Assembly (NCBI GenBank): GCA_025359215.1
Contig: JANYHE010000050.1
Span: forward strand, 1 to 64,000
Reading direction: 5' to 3'
DNA: 64,000 nucleotides
Source of the DNA: Hyphomicrobiales bacterium
GTDB taxonomy: Bacteria; Pseudomonadota; Alphaproteobacteria; Rhizobiales; Aestuariivirgaceae
Both the position numbers and the translations under genes were made by a program. The notes under the pieces are model-generated. The model saw only the letters and a program-made list of their open reading frames with translations. It was not told where the DNA came from and did no database searches. Positions 19,356 to 28,654 of this stretch are shown here, in pieces. Every line of letters begins with the position of its first letter. Position 1 is the stretch's first letter.

Positions 19356-19925
19356 TTGCGCAGCCAGCTTTAATTGGCCCAAATTCACCTTGATGCTTTC
19401 GAGCGAAACCAACACTGCACCTTCATCGGTATTTTTTGTGACTAAGGCTATTGCTGAGACTGGCAAAATTACAGGTACGATGCCATCAACTATAGGCTCA
19501 TTTAATTTGATACTGAATGTGTTGGAAACCACATCATCGGGCCCCCAAGTTATGGTTTTCAACACGCCGCCGATCGTAATGTCGAGCGTTGCTGTCGATC
19601 CGGCGGTTTTAACTATATGTCCGCGCAGCTCAATCGTCATTGACGACAATGGCATGTTGCTGGGTTGCTGAACAACGAAACTTCCATTCATACCGGCAGA
19701 ATTTTCGGTTTTGCTGCCATCGGCACTGGCCACTAACGCATTAAGCTTCATATCAAAAGACAATTGCTTCGGGCTGTTTTTAACAGTCACTTTTTTAGGT
19801 TTTACTTTGCTTTCAAAACCAGGACTAAAATTGCCAATTTCGAGCGCCACCATGTCAGCCGATCTTGCGACTGAGCCAAACGCCAACGCGGCAAAGACTG
19901 ACGAACATAACAAACCACGAATCAT
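19353..19925 (-). CDS. Hypothetical secreted protein
   Basis: 190 aa with signal peptide (MIRGLLCSSVFAALAFGSVARSA), beta-rich, no family recognised. Confidence 0.6.
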   Translation of the reverse strand: MIRGLLCSSVFAALAFGSVARSADMVALEIGNFSPGFESKVKPKKVTVKNSPKQLSFDMKLNALVASADGSKTENSAGMNGSFVVQQPSNMPLSSMTIELRGHIVKTAGSTATLDITIGGVLKTITWGPDDVVSNTFSIKLNEPIVDGIVPVILPVSAIALVTKNTDEGAVLVSLESIKVNLGQLKLAAQ

Positions 19926-20004
19926 GTTGAACTCCCTAACAAGGTTAAGGAATACTTAATATTTCAATATGGAGATATCAGATCAGTGAAGATTTCCACT
20001 GCCA

Positions 20005-20706
20005 TTATGGCCGATAGATTGCCAGAGTTGCGACATGGTGGCCAGAAATCGTAGGAAATTTTAAGCACCAATTTTCAGTGGTTCCGAATTCATGTGGAGG
20101 TTCAACGTTATAGCTTGAATCGACGATAAATTTCTCAGGGCCAAATATAACACCTTGCCCGACTGCCTTGAGGCAAGCCTCCTTTATTGTCCACCGCTTC
20201 AAAAATTCCGTATCGAGATCGAGTGCGGCCCGGTTTTCAAGCAGCAAAGCCTCACGACGATCAAAGAATCTATGGGCTAAAGCCAAAGCGTTCAAAACTG
20301 GCCTTACGTGTTCAACGTCAATGCCGAGTTTTGATGTTGCACTCATCGCGGCAATGGCCATGGTTTTGCTGGACGAAAACGACAATGACGCCGAGGGGGC
20401 CAAGCTGCATATCGGACTTGTATCGCGCTGCTGCTGAAGCGGCAATTTGGGCAGTGGTTCTTTAAAATCGAAAACAACCTTTAAAAAACAACGCTGAAAA
20501 GCACGGCGCAAGGCGAAGTGTCGGGCTTCTTCAATATTTTGCAGCAAACTTATTTTATTCACGTCTTCGGAGGGTAAAGCCAGCAAAGCTTCGCTCAAAT
20601 CAATTTCACTGTCATCCTCAAAGGAGGCAAATTTTATATCGTCTCCAATATTCAGTTGCCAGTTCAAGCGTTGCAGTATTTTTGATTCAATTAAGTCACA
20701 AGTCAT
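20005..20706 (-). CDS. 4'-phosphopantetheinyl transferase, Sfp/AcpT superfamily
   Basis: LGIDVEHVRP and FLKRWTIKEACLKAVGQGV motifs; start taken at MTCDLIESK (20706) because the longer ORF (to 21126) overlaps dctP antisense. Confidence 0.85.
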   Translation of the reverse strand: MTCDLIESKILQRLNWQLNIGDDIKFASFEDDSEIDLSEALLALPSEDVNKISLLQNIEEARHFALRRAFQRCFLKVVFDFKEPLPKLPLQQQRDTSPICSLAPSASLSFSSSKTMAIAAMSATSKLGIDVEHVRPVLNALALAHRFFDRREALLLENRAALDLDTEFLKRWTIKEACLKAVGQGVIFGPEKFIVDSSYNVEPPHEFGTTENWCLKFPTISGHHVATLAIYRP

Positions 20707-20844
20707 AAACGTTATTTTCTCAAACAAGCAGGAACCGCTGCAGACCTCACTTGAGAAAAACTTGTACCAACTGATTCTTAACAAGTTTGGGGCATAGCTA
20801 ACTCTCAATGGGCGGTAATTAAATTTGGAATTCAGGGTAAAGCT

Positions 20845-21822
20845 ATGAAGCGCACTCACTTGTTTGTAACGACACTGCTGGCAGCGGCACCATTCATTGG
20901 TCAAAACGCCATTGCCGCTGAAACTTGGGATATGCCCACGGCCTATCCCGCTACGAATTTTCAGACAGTCAACGCCCAAGAGTTTGCTCAGTGCGTCTCT
21001 GATGGCACAGGCGGCGACATCAATATTGTCATTCATGCCAATGGATCGCTTTTCAAGGGCAATGACATCAAGCGCGCGGTGCAAACCGGGCAAGCTCAAA
21101 TTGGTGAGCGCTTGTTGTCTTCTCACGAGAATGAAAATCCAATCTTTGGAACCGACTCTATTCCGTTTCTGGCAACATCTTATGATGACTCGGTGAAGCT
21201 TTTCACCGCCGCACGCCCTGAGCTTGATAAGGTGCTAGATGCTCAAGGCCTGATGTTGCTCTATTCTGTGCCGTGGCCCCCGCAAGGTCTTTATTTCAAT
21301 AAAGACGTGAAAGACGTTGCCGATATGAACGGCGTGAAAATCAGGTCTTATAATAAGGCCACAGCGCGCCTTTCTGAACTCACAGGCATGGTGCCGATTT
21401 CGATTGAAGCGGCCGAAATCAGCCAAGCATTATCGGCTGGTGTTATCTCATCGCTGATCACTTCGGCTGTGACCGGGCAAGACAGCAAGGTTTGGGAAAA
21501 TCTCAATCACTTTTATGAAGTGAAGGCCTGGATGCCACGCAATGCAGTGATTGTGAACAAAGGCAGCTTTACCGGCCTCCCTGAAAAGAGCCAAGCTGCG
21601 GTGAAAGATTGTGCTGCAAAAGCCGAAGTTGCAGGATTGCAAAAATCGAAAGATGCTAATGATGCAGCGCTTGAAACGTTAAAGAAAAATGGCATGCAAG
21701 TGATTGCCCCTGCTGCCCCCTTTGCAGCCGAGCTTCAAAAAATTGGTGCTACGATGACTGATGAGTGGGTGGCGAGAGCTGGTGGCGCTGGTGCTTCGGT
21801 GATTACAGCCTTTAAGAAATAG
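20845..21822 (+). CDS. dctP: TRAP transporter substrate-binding protein (DctP family)
   Basis: 325 aa, signal peptide, GVKIRSYNKATARLSELTGMVPISIEAAEISQALSAGVI. Confidence 0.9.
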   Translation: MKRTHLFVTTLLAAAPFIGQNAIAAETWDMPTAYPATNFQTVNAQEFAQCVSDGTGGDINIVIHANGSLFKGNDIKRAVQTGQAQIGERLLSSHENENPIFGTDSIPFLATSYDDSVKLFTAARPELDKVLDAQGLMLLYSVPWPPQGLYFNKDVKDVADMNGVKIRSYNKATARLSELTGMVPISIEAAEISQALSAGVISSLITSAVTGQDSKVWENLNHFYEVKAWMPRNAVIVNKGSFTGLPEKSQAAVKDCAAKAEVAGLQKSKDANDAALETLKKNGMQVIAPAAPFAAELQKIGATMTDEWVARAGGAGASVITAFKK

Positions 21823-21835
21823 TCGGAATTCAGGC

Positions 21836-22375
21836 ATGGCTTTGGCCCAGCAATCACATTCAGCAATGAAGACAATTTGGAGCCGGCTTGACCGGCTCTA
21901 TCTCTATTGTGGCTATATGGCAGCGTTTTGCATGGTGTGCATTTTTGCTGTCACCCTGCTGCAAATTGCTGGGCGTTTTGTGGGCTTCAATCCCCATGGG
22001 CTCACCGACTATGTGGGCTATTTCATGGGGGCTTCTGCTTTTCTTGCTTTGGCTCACGCCTTGAACCGCGGCGCGCATGTGCGCATTGAATTGTTTCTTT
22101 CGATGATGGGCCGATTTCGCAAAGTGGCTGAGTGGTTTTCCTTTGCAGCAACATCAGTCATTGCCATTTGGCTTACCTATTACGCTTGGTCGCTGGTTTA
22201 TTGGTCCTATAATTTAGGAGACATCAGCCAAGGCTTGGATGCGACGCCAATGTGGATCCCTCAATCGTCAATGGCTGTTGGAATAACTCTTCTTGCAATT
22301 GCTGTGGTGGATCACGCGCTGCGTCTGGTGCTTACGGGCAATCATGGCATCGGCAAAGCGCCCGACGAACTTTAG
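21836..22375 (+). CDS. dctQ: TRAP transporter small permease (DctQ family)
   Basis: 179 aa; four TM segments; position between dctP and dctM; TDYVGYFMGASAFLALAHALNRGAHVRIELF. Confidence 0.88.
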   Translation: MALAQQSHSAMKTIWSRLDRLYLYCGYMAAFCMVCIFAVTLLQIAGRFVGFNPHGLTDYVGYFMGASAFLALAHALNRGAHVRIELFLSMMGRFRKVAEWFSFAATSVIAIWLTYYAWSLVYWSYNLGDISQGLDATPMWIPQSSMAVGITLLAIAVVDHALRLVLTGNHGIGKAPDEL

Positions 22376-22385
22376 AAAGCCCCTG

Positions 22386-23702
22386 ATGGAACATTTCATA
22401 TTTTTCACAACGTTGTTGCTGCTGTTGGCCTTGTTTCTTGGCAGTGGTGTTTGGATCGGCTTTTCACTGGTCGGTGTTGCAGCGTTTGCAATTGAGTTTT
22501 TTGCTCATCGCTCTTCGGGTGCGCCAATTGCGACAACCATGTGGACGGCTTCATCATCGTGGATGCTTTCGTCATTACCCATGTTCATTTGGATGGGTGA
22601 TATTCTGTTTCGAACCAAGCTGTCAGAAGATCTATTCCGTGGCTTGGCTCCCTTGTTAGGACGCTTACCCGGCGGATTGCTGCACACGAATATTATGGGG
22701 TGCACTCTGTTTGGTGCCGTCTCTGGTTCTTCAGTGGCCACATTGACGACCGTGGCACAAATGACAGTGCCTGAACTGAAAAAACGTAATTATCCCGAGC
22801 GCATGATTGTTGGCACATTGGCGGGCCCTGCAACTTTGGGACTTATGATTCCACCTTCTATTATGATGGTGGTTTATGGCGCCATGACCAATGAATCGAT
22901 TGCTGCCATCAGCATTGCGGGCATTATTCCCGGGCTGGTTTTGGCGGCAATATTTACGGCTTACGTTGCGATTACTTGCACATTTATGAAAGACTTTAAC
23001 CCAACGCCAGAACCAATTACAACCTGGCGTGAAAAAATCTATGCGACGCGGCGATTAATCCCCGTTGTCTTGCTCATGTCGTTGGTGTTGGGCACAATGT
23101 TTGTTGGCATTGCAACCGCGACAGAAGCTGCGGCCTTGGGTGTGGCAGGTGCACTCTCACTGGCTTGGTGGCAAGGCACGCTCAATTGGAAAAACTTCAT
23201 CGACAGTTTGATGGCGGCCACACGCACATCGGCCATGATTGCGTTTGTGCTGCTTGCAGGGTCTGCGCTTTCACTGGCGATGGGCTATACTGAATTGCCA
23301 AATCTGCTGGCAGATTGGGTTGCCACCATGCACCTTTCGGCCTTTGGTCTTTTGATGGTGTTGCTTCTGCTGTATACTATTCTAGGTGGCTTTTTGGATG
23401 GTATTTCTTGCATCGTTTTAACGCTGCCACTGATTGAACCCATGTTGCGGGCTGCAGGCATCGATATGATCTGGTTTGGCATATTCATGGTATTGGTGAT
23501 TGAAAAAGCTCAGATTACGCCCCCTATCGGATTCAATCTGTTTGTTCTTCAAGCCATGACCGGGCATAATATTTTCAAAATTGCGGCTTGGTCTTTCCCC
23601 ATGTATCTGATCATGTTGGGCATGGTGTTTGTGATTATTGCTTTCCCCGGCTTGGCAACATGGTTGCCGCACCAGATGATGCATGTGTTGCCGCCAAGCT
23701 AA
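22386..23702 (+). CDS. dctM: TRAP transporter large permease (DctM family)
   Basis: MEHFIFFTTLLLLLALFLGSGVWIGFSL; MVGTLAGPATLGLMIPPSIMMVVYGAMT; GGFLDGISCIVLTLPL. Confidence 0.92.
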   Translation: MEHFIFFTTLLLLLALFLGSGVWIGFSLVGVAAFAIEFFAHRSSGAPIATTMWTASSSWMLSSLPMFIWMGDILFRTKLSEDLFRGLAPLLGRLPGGLLHTNIMGCTLFGAVSGSSVATLTTVAQMTVPELKKRNYPERMIVGTLAGPATLGLMIPPSIMMVVYGAMTNESIAAISIAGIIPGLVLAAIFTAYVAITCTFMKDFNPTPEPITTWREKIYATRRLIPVVLLMSLVLGTMFVGIATATEAAALGVAGALSLAWWQGTLNWKNFIDSLMAATRTSAMIAFVLLAGSALSLAMGYTELPNLLADWVATMHLSAFGLLMVLLLLYTILGGFLDGISCIVLTLPLIEPMLRAAGIDMIWFGIFMVLVIEKAQITPPIGFNLFVLQAMTGHNIFKIAAWSFPMYLIMLGMVFVIIAFPGLATWLPHQMMHVLPPS

Positions 23703-23721
23703 CGAGCAAAAAATTATGTAC

Positions 23722-23757
23722 AAAAAAACCGACCATCATAAATGGTCGGTTTTTTTA
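23722..23757 (+). terminator. Rho-independent terminator (possibly bidirectional)
   Basis: AAAAAAACCGACCATCATAAATGGTCGGTTTTTTT: 9 bp stem flanked by A-tract and T-tract. Confidence 0.9.
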
Positions 23758-23775
23758 TTTCTATATTGCTGCAGT

Positions 23776-24243
23776 TTATGCGGCTGCGCGCTGGCATTCT
23801 GGTGGCAGGGCTACAATTTGTATCCAATAGTGTCCAACAGTTTTCACAATATCGACCAGTTTATCGAATGACACTGGCTTACAGATAAATGAATTCACGC
23901 CCAAATTGTATGTCTTGATAATGTCTTCCTCAGCTTTGGAAGTTGTCAGTATCACGATCGGAATGCGGTGCAACTCAGCGGATTCTTTAATTTCCTTCAG
24001 CGCAGTCCGGCCATCTTTGCGTGGCATGTTGAGATCGAGCAAAATGAAGCCAGGATAAGGCTGCCCAGCAAGGCTGGAATATTTGCCCTCACGCTTGAGG
24101 TACTCCATCAATTCCATTCCATCTTCGACGAAATCGATTGGGTTGCCCAATTTCGATTCCTCAAAGGCATCGCGGATCATCATCCGGTCATCAGCATCAT
24201 CATCAGCCACGACAATGCGAATTGGGAAGTTGGATTTTATCAT
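23776..24243 (-). CDS. Single-domain response regulator (Rcp1-like)
   Basis: 155 aa; RIVVADDDADDRMMIRDAF, FILLDLNMPRKDGRTALKEIK, TTSKAEEDI, KPVSFDKLVDIV. Confidence 0.92.
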   Translation of the reverse strand: MIKSNFPIRIVVADDDADDRMMIRDAFEESKLGNPIDFVEDGMELMEYLKREGKYSSLAGQPYPGFILLDLNMPRKDGRTALKEIKESAELHRIPIVILTTSKAEEDIIKTYNLGVNSFICKPVSFDKLVDIVKTVGHYWIQIVALPPECQRAAA

Positions 24244-26273
24244 TGCAATTGCTCCAAAGAATCTTGTTTTTGTGGAATTGTTATTGTGAATTTTGAACCT
24301 TCGCCGGGCTCACCATGGGCGACGATGAACCCACCGTGGCGCTCAACAATCTTTCGACAGGTGGCAAGGCCGATGCCGGTGCCTTCATATTCGTTGCGAC
24401 TGTGCAGACGCTGGAAGATTGTGAAGATTTGATCTTTGAATTGATTATCAAAGCCAATGCCATTGTCTTCAATTGTGATAACCAACAGCGCCTCACCCTT
24501 CTCCCCGACCGTTTCAGTTGAATTGATTTTTATGATTGGGTTCACATCTGGCTTCTTGAACTTTAGCGCATTGCTTAAAAGATTTTGAATGAGCTGACGC
24601 AATTGAGTTGGATCGCCTTCAATCGTCGGCAATTGACCTTCCTCAATAGTCGCCTCGTTTTCTTCGATGCGAATTTGCAGATCAGATAAAACATCATTTA
24701 GAATATTACCAAGTGCCACAGGCTGGAATGGTTTGGCGTTGGTTGTCACACGAGAATACGACAACAGATCATTGATCAGGCGGCGCATGCGGCTTGCCGC
24801 ATTATGCATACGGTCAACAAACATTTTACCATCGTCCGGCAAAATGTCGGAGTATTTTTTGATCAGTCGATCGCCGAAGGCTTCAATTTTGCGCAGCGGT
24901 TCTTGCAAGTCGTGCGAAGCCACATAGGCAAAATCGATCAGTTCACGGTTTGAATGCTCAAGCTTCTGCGTGTAAAGCAGCATCGTCTCAGCGTTCTTTT
25001 CCACTTCAGTAATGTCTTGATAGGTGGCAATGGTGCCACCATCTGGCATCGGTTCGTTCATCACCGCAATGATACGACCATCTTTCAGGCGCTGTTTAAT
25101 TGTTGTGCGGGTGCTGAGGCGAGCAGGATCATTGCGTTCTGCCAAGGCCTTATCGGCTTCTTCTTTTGTATAGTTGCCTAAGCTGACGCTGTATTCCATC
25201 AACCCACGCAACGTGATGCCTGGCTTTACGATCTCTGCAGAGAAGCCGTAAATCTCTAAATAGCGCCGGTTCACCACGATCAATCGCTGTTCTTTATCGA
25301 ACATGCAAAGGCCCTGAACCATGTTGCTCAAGGCCATATCAAAATGAAGGTTCTTGGCGTGCAGCTGTTGTGAAATGCGGAGCATTTCAAGCTCGCGCAA
25401 TTTTAGCTCTGTGATGTCTGAACGCGTGCCAACGATGCCACCATCATCGGTGCGCTTTTCGGTGATCAGAATCCAGCGACCATCCGTTTGCTGCACTTCA
25501 ACAGGTTCTGTTGGATTGCGGTGCCGCTCTAAACGCCAGGCCACATATTCTTCAGGTGAACGGCCATTCAAAACGAATGCGCCACGGCGAGTGGACTCGC
25601 GCAACAATTCAACTTTGGCCATGCCCGGCGCGATAATATCTGCGGCCAATGGGCTGTAATCGACATATTTCTTATTATAGAGCACCAATCGATCTGATGC
25701 ATCATAGAGCGCAAAACCGTCGGCCATTACGTCAAGTGCATGAGTGAGGCGTGAACGCGATTTTTCGGCGATCATCTCAAACTGGGTGCTAAGATCAACA
25801 CCTGATGCTGGTGTATCAATTTCACGGGCTGTTTCAACCACGGTGCCGTTGGGTAACCTGCGGCGGCGCACTTCAACAACACTGCCACTTGGTGCTGAAT
25901 AGCGGAATGTATAAGCGGTGCCCGGAACCAGAGCTGTTACAATCCGTTCAATTTTATCGGTAATTTCAGCTTGAGGCACGTTCATGCGGTTATAGGAAAT
26001 GCGGATCAATTCACGCAAATTTTTTCCTGAACTCGCTTCCGATGCTTGGTAACCGCACAGTGATCTGTAAAGCGCATTGCAGGCAAGCAAGGAAAGGCCT
26101 GAGTCAAAAAGTGCCAAGCCAATGTCGGCACCTGCAAAGACATCCGCTATTTCCATACCAGACGTGTTGAGCGCTTCCATCTGCATGTCTTTACCAGCAA
26201 CATCAGGAAGGTACGTCACACGATTTTCTGAATTGTTCATCAAATTATCCCCAATTACGGCGTTATGACACAC
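24240..26273 (-). CDS. PAS-domain sensor histidine kinase
   Basis: 677 aa; several PAS domains; DFAYVASHDLQEPLRKIEAFGDRL; QNLLSNALKFKKP...EDNGIGF...EGTGIGLATCRKIVERHGG; overlaps the response regulator by 4 bp. Confidence 0.93.
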   Translation of the reverse strand: MCHNAVIGDNLMNNSENRVTYLPDVAGKDMQMEALNTSGMEIADVFAGADIGLALFDSGLSLLACNALYRSLCGYQASEASSGKNLRELIRISYNRMNVPQAEITDKIERIVTALVPGTAYTFRYSAPSGSVVEVRRRRLPNGTVVETAREIDTPASGVDLSTQFEMIAEKSRSRLTHALDVMADGFALYDASDRLVLYNKKYVDYSPLAADIIAPGMAKVELLRESTRRGAFVLNGRSPEEYVAWRLERHRNPTEPVEVQQTDGRWILITEKRTDDGGIVGTRSDITELKLRELEMLRISQQLHAKNLHFDMALSNMVQGLCMFDKEQRLIVVNRRYLEIYGFSAEIVKPGITLRGLMEYSVSLGNYTKEEADKALAERNDPARLSTRTTIKQRLKDGRIIAVMNEPMPDGGTIATYQDITEVEKNAETMLLYTQKLEHSNRELIDFAYVASHDLQEPLRKIEAFGDRLIKKYSDILPDDGKMFVDRMHNAASRMRRLINDLLSYSRVTTNAKPFQPVALGNILNDVLSDLQIRIEENEATIEEGQLPTIEGDPTQLRQLIQNLLSNALKFKKPDVNPIIKINSTETVGEKGEALLVITIEDNGIGFDNQFKDQIFTIFQRLHSRNEYEGTGIGLATCRKIVERHGGFIVAHGEPGEGSKFTITIPQKQDSLEQLQ

Positions 26274-26392
26274 GAGTTCTGAAAGAAAGGTGAAAGAAAC
26301 ACGGTTAAAGGCAGGAAATTTGATTTTTCTATTATTAACGATTCAACTGTAAGAGATTGAAAGTAGTAATTTTTGTTTGTTAGGCTTTTTAC

Positions 26393-27343
26393 ATGTTGAG
26401 TACGACGGAACGTTCGATTGTATGTTGGCTATTGGCAGGCACAATCCTGATGGGTTTTTTAGTACCCGGAATTTCAGAAATATTTCAAAAATTTACATCG
26501 GCCAGTCTTTTAGTGATGATCATTTTATCCCTTATTCCAATGGGACGATTTGATTTTGAACAGGTGTTCAGTCTTGATCGCAACGTGTGGCGCGTGGTTT
26601 TGTGGCAATTATTTGTATTGCCGGCCATTGTGGTTGCAGCCGCTCACTTAGCAAGAATTAGCCCATTGATAACCGTGTTGATGGTGACAACTGCATCGGC
26701 AGGATCGCTGTTTGCATCACCAACATTTGCCGAACTTTTGCAGGTGAACAAACAGCGTGCTTTGCAATGCATGATCCTGTCCACATTCTTAATGCCGATA
26801 TCTTATTTCATATTTTTCACCTTGGTCATGCATTCATCAGTGAACATCGATGTGATGAGCTTTCTCAATCGTTGTGTTATTTTTCTGGCGCTTCCACTTG
26901 GCCTGTTTCTGGTCTATATGGGATTTGCCAGAGCATTCCCCGAAAAGTTGGTGATGACATTTGAAGGCGCGTCACGTCGCTTGACTATTTTAGCGTTAAT
27001 CGTGTTTGGCCTGGGAATTGTGGGGCCAGCACGAGATTTATTCTGGAATCATTTCAACCAATTTGTTCTTTATCTTTTGGTGGTGATTTCGCTGGGCGCC
27101 GGCATGGCCTATCTCACAGCTGTGGTCATGTTCAGGCAGGGCATCAATGATGCTATTACCGCCAGCATCGTCAGTGGCTTTCGCAATGTTGGATTGGGAT
27201 TTGTTTTATTGTCAGGCGTGTCTTCTGAAGATACGGCAGTCTATGTTGGTATTTCACAAATACCAATTTTCTTAGCGCCTCTGGTTTTGAGCTTTATTGT
27301 GCGTCGCAGCCGCTCGAACGAAGGCGTATTTGCCACCGCTTAA
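26393..27343 (+). CDS. Membrane transporter, bile acid:Na+ symporter (BASS)-like
   Basis: 316 aa, ~9-10 TM helices; VSGFRNVGLGFVLLSGV resembles BASS family. Confidence 0.6.
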   Translation: MLSTTERSIVCWLLAGTILMGFLVPGISEIFQKFTSASLLVMIILSLIPMGRFDFEQVFSLDRNVWRVVLWQLFVLPAIVVAAAHLARISPLITVLMVTTASAGSLFASPTFAELLQVNKQRALQCMILSTFLMPISYFIFFTLVMHSSVNIDVMSFLNRCVIFLALPLGLFLVYMGFARAFPEKLVMTFEGASRRLTILALIVFGLGIVGPARDLFWNHFNQFVLYLLVVISLGAGMAYLTAVVMFRQGINDAITASIVSGFRNVGLGFVLLSGVSSEDTAVYVGISQIPIFLAPLVLSFIVRRSRSNEGVFATA

Positions 27344-27487
27344 CGCAAGGCCTGCTGCTCCATTCTGGTAAGATTAAATTTACTATGTCGAATGGATTGT
27401 TGGTGCAGCAGGCATTTTACACACTGACTTTTACCATTATTTACCACCCTAGCCCCTACAACCATAGATAAGTTGCGGGGAAGTCGA

Positions 27488-28654
27488 GTGAGTAATCTTA
27501 GTTTAAATTTCAGTGAGTTACGGTCTGCCTCGGTAGCAACAGCTGCGCCGAAAGTGGCAAAAGGATTCAAGCCCTCACTCTTTGCATTATCGTTTTTGGT
27601 GGCCACACTGGCCGGTTTGGCTGGTGTTTGGAATGGCAACAAAACTTACGGACCGGAAATGTATGCCGATGACGGCATGGTTCCAGCTGCTGAAGCTTTT
27701 AGCCGTGGCCAAAACTACGCTGTGTTTGATCTCAATCTGAATGTTCGCCATCTAAAAGATGAAACGATAGCAAGATTAACATCAACTCCAGATGTTGTAA
27801 TTCTTGGCGCCAGCCAATGGCAGGAAGCGCATGCCGACCAACTGCCCGGTTATAATATGTACAATGCGCATGTTCACCGCGATTATTGGGAAGATCCGCT
27901 GGCAGTTACCGAAATGCTGGTGCGCCATAACCGTCTTCCTAAAAAAATGATGATCGCTGTTCGCGACTTGCAGTTTACATCTTTGTCCGATCGAAAAGAT
28001 TACCTTTGGGAACCTGGCATTCCATTTTACCGCGACATGGCGGATCGTTTGGGAATTGAAAAAGAAAGCTATTGGGCGTCGCTGCCGATCAATCGCATCA
28101 AAGCACTGTTTTCGATTTCAATGCTGTTTGACAATCTTACCCGTTGGTACACTACCAAAGAGCATCCTCATGCAACGACTGAGCGTCAATTTGATAGTCT
28201 CGATACGCTGTTGCCAGATGGATCAATTGTTTGGTCGAGGAACCACCTAAAATTTTTCACTCAAGAGCGCGCACTGTCTGAAGTTTTAAAGCAGGTGGAG
28301 CTTCGCAAGAATAATACTTTGAATTTGGACCCCGCGGGCATAGCAGCCTTCGAGCACCTCTTGGATTACTTGAAGGCCCAAGGCGTGCAAGTTTACCTGA
28401 CGCATCCTCCATACAATCCACTTTTTTATGATCGTATTCAGGGCACTCCTTTTGCGGAAGGCCTCGCGAAATTGGACGCATTGGTTCAGCGCTGGTCGAG
28501 AGAACGTGACATGCCAATCTTAGGAAGTTTCAATCCCTATGAAGTGGGATGTGACCCTTCAATGTTTATTGATGCCGAACATTCAAATCCAAGCTGCATT
28601 GGCAAAGTGTTGGCACAATTTGCTGCCGTCGACCAAGCAAGGTCTAAGAAATAA
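27488..28654 (+). CDS. Membrane-anchored SGNH/DltD-like hydrolase or acyltransferase
   Basis: GTG start (longer ORF at TTG 27473); N-terminal TM; VVILGASQW block I-like Ser and FIDAEHSNPSCIGK DxxH block V-like motif; immediately upstream of MBOAT. Confidence 0.7.
   Translation: MSNLSLNFSELRSASVATAAPKVAKGFKPSLFALSFLVATLAGLAGVWNGNKTYGPEMYADDGMVPAAEAFSRGQNYAVFDLNLNVRHLKDETIARLTSTPDVVILGASQWQEAHADQLPGYNMYNAHVHRDYWEDPLAVTEMLVRHNRLPKKMMIAVRDLQFTSLSDRKDYLWEPGIPFYRDMADRLGIEKESYWASLPINRIKALFSISMLFDNLTRWYTTKEHPHATTERQFDSLDTLLPDGSIVWSRNHLKFFTQERALSEVLKQVELRKNNTLNLDPAGIAAFEHLLDYLKAQGVQVYLTHPPYNPLFYDRIQGTPFAEGLAKLDALVQRWSRERDMPILGSFNPYEVGCDPSMFIDAEHSNPSCIGKVLAQFAAVDQARSKK

Noticed and set aside
20707-21126. 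N-terminal extension of the PPTase ORF
   Set aside because: Overlaps dctP antisense; internal ATG at 20706 gives a normal-length PPTase.
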